Assembly: GCA_937895465.1 (NCBI GenBank)
Contig: CALAYY010000076.1
Location: 1 to 19,981, forward strand
Direction: 5' to 3'
From: an uncultured Clostridia bacterium
GTDB lineage: Bacteria > Bacillota > Clostridia > Christensenellales > DUVY01
DNA length: 19,981 nucleotides
Shown here piece by piece: positions 14,309-19,981 of the stretch (positions are counted from its first letter, which is position 1; every line of letters starts with the position of its first letter). Under the pieces are notes generated by a model. That model had not been told where the DNA came from. It ran no database searches and saw only the letters and a list, made by a program, of their open reading frames with translations. The translations under genes were made by a program, and so were the position numbers.

Positions 14309-15058
14309 TTACGCTCTTTTTATATCATTATTGATTTCAGTCAAAAATTTGCGGTAGCGCATGGGCAAAAATTGCCTTTGTAACCTCTCGTTTTTGCGTT
14401 CTTCGATATTAACACTTTGATAATAATCCTTCCATATAGACTGCATTGCAATTTCTTGCTCACTCAAAGCAATTTCTATTTCTTTGGCAGGTACTATCTT
14501 ACATATTACTCCGTCATAAGCCAGCATTTTTTGGCGTTTGACATCGTGAATACAAAAAGGCATATTTTTATATCTGTCTGTAAAATGTGCTGCAAGCATA
14601 TCAAGAATATCATGATCAGGCGAAATAGGAGCGTAATAAATACCAAAATCAGTTTCCCTAAACCGCAAAAAGCCGTTCATTCTATGTGTTTCTATCTCAA
14701 CATTATGCCTTAACCTGTTAAAAGTTACGACATCAGGATGATTAAGCATGCTTAATGCTGCACTTTTTTTGAAAAACAAAAGCTTAATAAATCTAAAGAT
14801 TGCTAAGTCTTTATTGACATCGCAGTGCCTAAAAGCTGTGTAAATGTCTTCAAGCGCATTATAACTAATTCGCTTAATTCCAGTAACCACTCTTTCGGCT
14901 TGAATAAAATCAGTTTTGATTTCTGCGGTCTGATATAACATACCAGTCTGGTAATCGTAGTTTTGAGAATATATTGCGACAGGCTCAATACCCATTCTGT
15001 ATGCTTCAAATACTGTACAAAAAAATCCTTCTAAGCTTCCGTCAAAAACAAAAATCAT
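14309..15058 (-). CDS. TIGR03915-type protein, partner of radical SAM DNA repair protein
   Basis: This 249-aa protein matches the group annotated as a probable DNA metabolism protein (TIGR03915/DUF4130). The group is encoded beside radical SAM proteins of the TIGR03916 type. The family-like N terminus MIFVFDGSLEGFFCTVFEAY is clear. HRMNGFLRFRE, YYAPISPDHDILDMLAAHF and FCIHDVKR are further conserved blocks. Its ATG shares one base with the stop codon of the upstream radical SAM gene (TAATG), indicating translational coupling. In some bacteria this region is fused to a uracil-DNA glycosylase-like domain; that domain is absent here. The biochemical activity is unknown. The role in DNA repair is inferred from context. 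Confidence 0.88.
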   Translation of the reverse strand: MIFVFDGSLEGFFCTVFEAYRMGIEPVAIYSQNYDYQTGMLYQTAEIKTDFIQAERVVTGIKRISYNALEDIYTAFRHCDVNKDLAIFRFIKLLFFKKSAALSMLNHPDVVTFNRLRHNVEIETHRMNGFLRFRETDFGIYYAPISPDHDILDMLAAHFTDRYKNMPFCIHDVKRQKMLAYDGVICKIVPAKEIEIALSEQEIAMQSIWKDYYQSVNIEERKNERLQRQFLPMRYRKFLTEINNDIKRA

Positions 15059-16365
15059 TATATCTCTCCTGTGAGTACATTATTATAATTTCCAAACATA
15101 TTAAGCTGTTCTGCTGATTCACTCATCATATAATTATTAAGCCTATTGTAGTTATCTATTCCAAAAAACTTTCCGTTAACTGTAATAAAATTTTTGGCAC
15201 GCTTTAATACTATTCTCATCCTTTTTAGGTCATCAAAATCCAGATGTCCATACTTTCTTGCTTTATTTATTCGCCAAGCGCCTTTTATGCCAATGCCAGG
15301 AACTCTTAATAAAACTTCATAGGGTGCAGAATTAATTTCAATTGGGAACTTATCCATATTGCGCATAGCCCAATCCGACTTTGGGTCAAGGTCATAATTG
15401 AGATTGACTTCGGGTGTAATAAATTCATCCACTGAAAATCCATAAAAGCGTATAAGCCAATCAGCTTGATATAACCTATTTTCCCGCCTTTTATTGACAG
15501 GTGTTGTGGGCAAAAGTGTGGGATTGCCCACAGGAATATAAGCCGGATAATATACCCTTTTTAGCTGATATATCCTATACAAAGCCTCAGATAGCTTCAA
15601 TATAATGCCGTCAGTATCAGAGGTAGCACCTACTATAAGCTGAGTAGTCTGTCCTGCTGGAATTGGTTTTAAAAGTTGTTTGGCTTCAGCCTTTTTGGGC
15701 AAAGCATCATCAATCATTATATTGTCTTTGGAAGTAAGCAAATTATTATCTTTATAAAGTTCTCTGCCGTTTTGATAAATATCAGATAAAAGTCTCATAG
15801 GTTTTATTATAGATTCTTTGGTCTTAGCAGGAGCCAAAGCCTTTAAACCTTGAGCACTGGGCAACTCGATATTAATACTCATTCTGTCGGCATGTAGGGA
15901 TGCCTGTTCTACAAGAAATTGATCGGCATGAGGGATGGCTTTTAGATGAATATAGCCGTTAAAATGATACACTTGTCTTAACATCTTAACCGTATTAAGC
16001 AAGTTTTCCATTGTTTGATCAGGGGATTGTATAACGGCAGATGACAAAAATAATCCTTCTATATAATTGCGTTTATAAAGATTAATTACAAGTTCGCAAA
16101 GCTCATTGGGTGTAATGGTGGCACGTTCTACATCATTGCTTCTTCTGTTGATGCAATATTGACAGTCAAAGATACAGTCATTAGACATCAAAATCTTCAA
16201 AAGCGAAATACATCTGCCGTCTTGGGTAAAGCTATGACATATTCCGCATGAAGCAGTGCTGCCTATGCCGTTAGCAGAATTATTTCTATTGCTTCCGCTT
16301 GAAGAACAGCTTACATCATATTTTGCGCCCGCTGATAAAATTTTTACCCGCTCATTAAGCTCCAT
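15058..16365 (-). CDS. Radical SAM protein, putative DNA modification/repair (TIGR03916 type)
   Basis: This radical SAM enzyme has 435 aa. The [4Fe-4S] motif CxxxCxxC is Cys64, Cys68 and Cys71 (CIFDCQYC). Further Cys lie at 20, 40, 43 and 52. An N-terminal ILSAGAKYDVSCSSSGS block is characteristic of the group. A helix-hairpin-helix DNA-binding element (VPGIGIKGAWRINKARKYG) lies near residue 340-365. The ATG at 16365 is preferred; TTG at 16377 would add four residues, but GGTGGG sits between them and suits the ATG. The reaction is not known; the family is linked by context to DNA repair. The promoter carries two LexA-like boxes, which fits damage induction. Confidence 0.92.
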   Translation of the reverse strand: MELNERVKILSAGAKYDVSCSSSGSNRNNSANGIGSTASCGICHSFTQDGRCISLLKILMSNDCIFDCQYCINRRSNDVERATITPNELCELVINLYKRNYIEGLFLSSAVIQSPDQTMENLLNTVKMLRQVYHFNGYIHLKAIPHADQFLVEQASLHADRMSINIELPSAQGLKALAPAKTKESIIKPMRLLSDIYQNGRELYKDNNLLTSKDNIMIDDALPKKAEAKQLLKPIPAGQTTQLIVGATSDTDGIILKLSEALYRIYQLKRVYYPAYIPVGNPTLLPTTPVNKRRENRLYQADWLIRFYGFSVDEFITPEVNLNYDLDPKSDWAMRNMDKFPIEINSAPYEVLLRVPGIGIKGAWRINKARKYGHLDFDDLKRMRIVLKRAKNFITVNGKFFGIDNYNRLNNYMMSESAEQLNMFGNYNNVLTGEI

Positions 16366-16393
16366 TTTACCCACCAAATAATCAAATGTTTAT

Positions 16394-16442
16394 AACATAT
16401 GTTTATTATAGCACAATTATACGCCGTGTCAAACATTTGTTT
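16394..16442 (-). promoter_or_regulatory. Promoter of the radical SAM operon with two LexA-like boxes
   Basis: On the - strand a perfect TTGACA (16427-16432) and perfect TATAAT (16405-16410) are 16 bases apart. AACATATGTT (16394-16403), just downstream of the -10, fits the core AACRNRYGTT of the Gram-positive SOS box. AAACATTTGTTT (16431-16442) overlaps the -35 and is a near match with one deviation. A repressor on either box would block RNA polymerase, so the operon is probably SOS-induced. Confidence 0.75.
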
Positions 16443-16567
16443 AAAGTTTTTAAAAATTTATTTAATTATGAAAAACAAAAAAATTCTGTTTTCAAGAAAA
16501 ATCAATTCATATCAGCTATCTTAAATTTGAGAGAAGATAGTTTGTTTAATTTTAGTGTAATAGTAAT
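16443..16567. other. AT-rich intergenic DNA between divergent genes
   Basis: This is very AT-rich DNA between the radical SAM operon and the acetyltransferase gene. A 62-codon frame crosses it but has no ribosome binding site and low-complexity content, so it is not called. No other feature is seen. Confidence 0.4.
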
Positions 16568-16596
16568 TTGTTAAGTGATATAATGGATAGTATAAT
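16568..16596 (+). promoter_or_regulatory. Predicted promoter of the acetyltransferase gene
   Basis: TTGTTA (16568-16573) and a perfect TATAAT (16591-16596) are 17 bases apart. They lie about 25 bases upstream of the start codon. Confidence 0.65.
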
Positions 16597-16620
16597 TAAA
16601 ACTAAAGTTTTGGAGGAGAT

Positions 16621-17219
16621 ATGATGAAGATTATTTTAGCCAAAGAGTTTGAAAGTGATACCAAGAATCAGATGAGTAAGATTTTTGTGGATGGATTTTT
16701 TCAATGGTTAAAATTTTTTACAAAAGACAAAACCAAGCTTGAAAAAACCTTCAGTCATATGTTTAATCTTGATAATTTTTATATAAGCGTAATCAATGAT
16801 GAAATTGCAGGTATGGCTGCATGCTCAGACGGCAAAACTCCGTCAGTCATCTTGAATAAAAAAGAATTTAAAAAGAACTTGGGCTTTTTTATGGGAAGTT
16901 TTGCTTATCTAAGATTAAGACATGAATTTGAAAAAAAGTATATCCATTTGAAATTAACAGCGGCATGGGGATGGTAGAGTTTGTAGCAACATCTCAAAAT
17001 TATAGAGGTCAGGGTGTTGCCACATCAATAATAAAATCAATAATAGAATTATCCAACTATAAAGAATTAGTTTTAGAGGTTGCAGACACTAACATTAATG
17101 CCGTTAAGCTATATAAAAAAATCGGTTTTTGTGAATTTTTGCGCTTAAAGCAAAAACACAGCAAAATAAGCGGCGTTAATTATCTTATTTATATGAATTA
17201 TTTAAAAGACAAACAATGA
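16621..17219 (+). pseudogene. GNAT family N-acetyltransferase, split by a one-base frameshift
   Basis: Two frames together encode a GNAT acetyltransferase of about 199 aa. The first runs 16621-16977 and the second continues to 17219. The A7 run in GAAAAAAAG (16930-16938) is one base short; adding one A gives HEFEKKVYPFEINSGMGM and a continuous protein. The C-terminal half has the acetyl-CoA loop NYRGQGVATSII (Q/RxxGxG/A type) and NINAVKLYKKIGF. The N-terminal half alone lacks the coenzyme A site. The start is ATG at 16621 or better 16624, behind GGAGGA. The substrate is unknown. It could be a true pseudogene, a sequencing or assembly error, or a gene read by slippage at the A-run. Confidence 0.85.
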
Positions 17220-17220
17220 A

Positions 17221-17258
17221 ACAAACAGAGCGATTGATGTTTCAATCGCTCTGTTTGT
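17221..17258. terminator. Perfect 17-bp hairpin between GNAT gene and SRP RNA
   Basis: ACAAACAGAGCGATTGA (17221-17237) and TCAATCGCTCTGTTTGT (17242-17258) are a perfect inverted repeat with a TGTT loop. It begins two bases after the GNAT stop and three bases past the SRP RNA 3' end. It likely stops both convergent transcripts, although T-runs are short. Confidence 0.75.
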
Positions 17259-17261
17259 AAC

Positions 17262-17527
17262 GCTGTGCAATTTCTTTTGATATACCCTACCGAAACGGTA
17301 TTTAGGTAGGTGGCTCCTTCGAAGTTTCCTTATGGCACATCACAAGATCCGTTTAGTGCTGCTGCGTTCCCGCTCTGACACGGTTCGCGGTTTGTCATTG
17401 CATAAGACCCCGCTATCAACGCTCCTTGCTTACTCCAGCTTTCCATAAGATATACCGGGAGAAATATTCGGTCCTGCTATAGCGGATTGCAGGTACAGGG
17501 CACCGCTAGCTCCCCACTTAGCACAGC
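17262..17527 (-). ncRNA. ffs: Signal recognition particle RNA, large bacterial type
   Basis: Read on the - strand, this 266-base RNA matches the long SRP RNA (scRNA) of Gram-positive bacteria. It targets membrane and secreted proteins together with the Ffh protein. The 5' GCTGTGC pairs with 3' GCACAGC, closing the molecule. The Alu-domain 5' segment AGCGGTGCCCTGTACCTGCA is well conserved. The Ffh-binding helix 8 reads GTCAGAGCGGGAACGCAGCAG, with a GGAA tetraloop at 17367-17370. The - strand promoter TTGCTA (17557-17562) and TATAAT (17534-17539), 17 bases apart, predicts transcription from about 17527. Confidence 0.95.
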
Positions 17528-17533
17528 TAAACC

Positions 17534-17562
17534 ATTATAAATGATATTTAACATTTTAGCAA
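17534..17562 (-). promoter_or_regulatory. Promoter of the SRP RNA gene
   Basis: TTGCTA (-35, 17557-17562) and TATAAT (-10, 17534-17539) are 17 bases apart on the - strand. The start would fall within a base or two of the SRP RNA 5' end, so the two predictions agree. Confidence 0.8.
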
Positions 17563-17670
17563 GGGTAATTTTTTGGAAAAAATATAAAATATTTGAGGGT
17601 TTTAAATCAAACATTTTTATCAAAAGATAATACAACCTTGTTCTTTGTTTTTTAATTTTGCCTTATATGT

Positions 17671-17676
17671 TATAAT
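17671..17676 (+). promoter_or_regulatory. -10 box immediately before the CBS-domain gene
   Basis: TATAAT at 17671-17676 ends six bases before the ATG at 17683. No Shine-Dalgarno sequence is present. Transcription would start at about the A of the ATG, suggesting a leaderless mRNA. The -35 is poor. Confidence 0.5.
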
Positions 17677-17682
17677 AATTAC

Positions 17683-18393
17683 ATGGGTATGAATGCATCA
17701 AAGTATATAGAAGCATACAACACTATTGACCGCACATTGAGGTCGCAATACGGCTTTAAGGATAATGTCTCTTTTTCCGAGCTTTTGAGACAAACATCTT
17801 CCAAAAATCAGCTTATCAAAAAATATGAAGATGAACTTTATGATTTTGGACGCTTGCGTAACGCAATAGTACACAAATCAACAGATAAGATTATTGCCGA
17901 GCCCAATGATGAGACGGTAGGTCTTATTTGCCATATTGCAGATCTTTTGATTTCTCCGCCCACTGTCTTGGATGTTGTCAAGTCAAAGTCCGTTATAGCT
18001 TTTGACGATGACCAAAACATGTATGACCTTATTGACGCCATTTATAAACACAACTATTCCAATATCCCTATATATAAAGATAAGCAGATAATAGGCATAG
18101 TCAATTCAAAACAAATTCTTAATATGTTTGTCAGGCTTTTGCAGTCAGCCGATTGTGTGAGTGCAGAAGCGTTAAAGAAAATCAAGTTAAGAGATGTTGC
18201 TCATATTGATCCAAGAGATTATATTTTTATGTCAACAGGTGCAAGTATAATTGATGTTTTGACCGCTTATAACCAAAACCCCAGACTCAAAGCCATACTT
18301 CTTACACGCTATGGCGATAATACTGTGCCCGTTGTTGCAGTCATTACTTCATCTGATTGGCTTAGATTTAGCAATATTCTTGACAAAATCTAA
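17683..18393 (+). CDS. CBS-domain protein with HEPN-like N-terminal region
   Basis: This 236-aa cytoplasmic protein has two parts. Residues 1-90 are helical and contain RLRNAIVH (Arg59 to His64), the RxxxxH motif of HEPN domains, several of which are RNases. The residues before it (IKKYEDELYDFG) fit a helix of that fold. Residues about 95-150 and 168-230 are a CBS pair, shown by NYSNIPIYKDKQIIGIVN and VVAVITSSDW; such pairs usually bind adenine nucleotides. A nucleotide-regulated RNA-binding or RNase role is possible but unproven, because the motif alone is short. No Shine-Dalgarno sequence precedes the ATG (17683, or 17689). ileS follows after 72 bases on the same strand. Confidence 0.85.
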   Translation: MGMNASKYIEAYNTIDRTLRSQYGFKDNVSFSELLRQTSSKNQLIKKYEDELYDFGRLRNAIVHKSTDKIIAEPNDETVGLICHIADLLISPPTVLDVVKSKSVIAFDDDQNMYDLIDAIYKHNYSNIPIYKDKQIIGIVNSKQILNMFVRLLQSADCVSAEALKKIKLRDVAHIDPRDYIFMSTGASIIDVLTAYNQNPRLKAILLTRYGDNTVPVVAVITSSDWLRFSNILDKI

Positions 18394-18465
18394 GGTTTAC
18401 ACGATAATTAAGGATAACATTTTTGTTTTTTCATTTTTGATATAAATTTTTGGAGCTAAATTAGT

Positions 18466-19981
18466 ATGTACGAAAAAGTTGACAGTTCTTTAGACTTTAC
18501 TGTCCGAGAGAAAAAAGTCATTGATTTTTGGAAAGAACACGATATTTTCCAAAAGACATTACAAAACACACAAGGAAAACCTGAATTTACTTTTTATGAC
18601 GGGCCTCCCACAGCCAACGGCAAGCCTCATATAGGTCATATTTTGACACGTGTTATGAAAGATATTATTCCCAGATATAAGACGATGAAGGGCTATCATG
18701 TGGCACGAATTGCAGGCTGGGATACTCATGGACTGCCCGTTGAATTAGAAGTTGAAAAACTTCTAGGGATTGACGGCAAACAGGATATTGAAAAATACGG
18801 CATTGAGCCTTTTATAAAAAAATGTAAAGAAAGCGTTTGGAAATATCAGTCCGAATGGGAGAAGATGAGTGAGCGTGTAGGCTATTGGGTGGATATGGAA
18901 AACCCTTATATAACCTACAACGACACTTATATCGAATCTGTTTGGTGGTCATTGAAAAAAATCTTTGACCAAGGCTTAATTTATAAAGGTCATAAGATTG
19001 TACCTTATTGCCCTAGATGCGGCACAGCATTATCAAGCCATGAGGTAGCACAAGGCTATAAGGATGTAATTGAAAAGTCCATTGTAGTAAGGTTTGAAGT
19101 TGCCGACAAAAAAGATACGTATTTTCTTGCATGGACAACTACGCCTTGGACATTGCCTTCTAATGTGGCTTTGTGCATGAACGCAAAGTTTGATTATGCA
19201 GAGATTGAAAGTGACGGCAAAAGATATATCTTAGCCAAAGACTTAATAGAAAAACACTTTGAAGAATATAAGATAATAAGCGTAAAAAAAGGTAAAGAAT
19301 ATGAAGGCGTAAAGTACAAGCCTTTGTATGATTTTGCAGGCGAGCAGAACGCATGGTATATAACCAATGACGATTATGTGTCGTTGACAGACGGCACAGG
19401 TATTGTTCATATTGCGCCTGCTTTTGGTGAGGACGATGCACAGGTCGGCAAAAAATACAACTTGCCTTTTGTACAGATGGTAGACGAACGAGGCTTATTT
19501 GTAGAAGAAGCTGGATTTTTATTTGGCAAGTTTGTAAAGGATGCTGACAAGGATATTATAAAAGACCTTAATTCAAGAGGACTATTGTTTTCTGAAATCA
19601 AATATGAGCATAGTTATCCTTTTTGCTGGCGATGTGATACACCGCTTTTGTATTATGCAAGAAGCACTTGGTTTATCAAAATGACCGAACTCAAAGACAG
19701 ACTGCTCAAAAACAATTCAATGATTAATTGGCTGCCTGAGAGCATAGGCAAAGGCAGATTTGGAAACTTCCTTGAAAATGTAGTAGATTGGGGACTTTCG
19801 AGAGAAAGATACTGGGGAACACCTCTGCCTATCTGGGTATGTGAAGGCGGACATCAGCACGCAATAGGAAGCAAACAAGAGTTAAAAGATTTAGGCGGAT
19901 TAAAAGAAGATATAGAACTTCACAAGCCCTATATAGACAATGTGACGATAAAATGCGAAAAATGCGGCAGAATTATGAAAA
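18466..19981 (+). CDS. ileS: Isoleucyl-tRNA synthetase (5' part, runs off the window)
   Basis: This enzyme charges tRNA-Ile with isoleucine. About 505 codons are present and the frame stays open to the window end. The HIGH signature is in YDGPPTANGKPHIGH. WDTHGLPVELEVEK and PYCPRCGTALSSHEVAQGYK are further family blocks. The editing domain begins near TYFLAWTTTPWTLPSNVAL, whose Thr-rich motif supports removal of misacylated valine. The KMSKS loop and the C-terminal part lie outside. The sequence style (WDTHGLPVE) suggests the longer type found in many Clostridia. The start follows TTGGAG at somewhat long spacing. No T-box leader fits in the short 72-base gap, so regulation differs from classical T-box control or acts further upstream. 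Confidence 0.97.
   Translation, partial: MYEKVDSSLDFTVREKKVIDFWKEHDIFQKTLQNTQGKPEFTFYDGPPTANGKPHIGHILTRVMKDIIPRYKTMKGYHVARIAGWDTHGLPVELEVEKLLGIDGKQDIEKYGIEPFIKKCKESVWKYQSEWEKMSERVGYWVDMENPYITYNDTYIESVWWSLKKIFDQGLIYKGHKIVPYCPRCGTALSSHEVAQGYKDVIEKSIVVRFEVADKKDTYFLAWTTTPWTLPSNVALCMNAKFDYAEIESDGKRYILAKDLIEKHFEEYKIISVKKGKEYEGVKYKPLYDFAGEQNAWYITNDDYVSLTDGTGIVHIAPAFGEDDAQVGKKYNLPFVQMVDERGLFVEEAGFLFGKFVKDADKDIIKDLNSRGLLFSEIKYEHSYPFCWRCDTPLLYYARSTWFIKMTELKDRLLKNNSMINWLPESIGKGRFGNFLENVVDWGLSRERYWGTPLPIWVCEGGHQHAIGSKQELKDLGGLKEDIELHKPYIDNVTIKCEKCGRIMK

Noticed and set aside
16386..16574. 62-codon frame in the divergent gap
   Set aside because: It starts within the LexA-like promoter region, has no ribosome binding site and is AT-driven low complexity.
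18394..18465. T-box leader for ileS
   Set aside because: Only 72 bases separate the genes and no specifier stem or T-box sequence followed by a terminator was seen.

Overview
The window comes from a low-GC Gram-positive bacterium, most likely an uncultured gut or rumen member of the Clostridia. This rests on the gene order, the long SRP RNA with an Alu domain, strong Shine-Dalgarno sequences, a DegV protein, a DUF6774-like protein and LexA-type operators of the Gram-positive kind. The species assignment is inference; no taxonomic search was possible.

Bases 1-5600 are core housekeeping genes on the + strand: the last codons of pgk, then tpiA, gpmI (lower glycolysis), secG (protein export), rnr (RNase R) and smpB (trans-translation). 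A convergent degV-family gene on the - strand faces them across a shared terminator (5562-5591).

Bases 6500-12610 are an accessory cell-surface region on the + strand. It holds three small lipoprotein genes, a 58-aa secreted peptide, a frameshifted remnant gene and a 1115-aa secreted subtilisin-like protease fused to BspA-type leucine-rich repeats. Two lipoproteins (genes 1 and 3) lie downstream of about 125-bp promoter-region repeats, and the leaders of lipoproteins 2 and 3 are also near-copies of each other. The second lipoprotein looks like a stand-alone version of the protease's own inhibitory propeptide. A long hairpin lies directly before the protease ribosome binding site. Taken together this could be a surface proteolysis or adhesion module that grew by duplication and is partly decaying.

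Bases 12600-17530 are mixed: tRNA-Ala(GGC) on the - strand, a LOG-like/TIGR00725-type nucleotide-binding protein, a small DUF6774-like protein with a Q/S/T-rich tail, and a two-gene - strand operon (radical SAM TIGR03916 type plus TIGR03915 type, putative DNA repair). The promoter of that operon carries two LexA-like boxes. A GNAT acetyltransferase follows, interrupted by a one-base slip in a poly-A run. The SRP RNA gene comes next on the - strand, with a clear promoter.

Bases 17680-19981 hold a protein with an RxxxxH (HEPN-like) N-terminal region and paired CBS domains, probably translated from a leaderless mRNA, and the first half of ileS, which runs off the window. No CRISPR array, insertion sequence, phage gene or origin was seen. 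The best candidates for new biology are the protease/lipoprotein island, the LexA-like control of the radical SAM operon and the HEPN-like/CBS protein.
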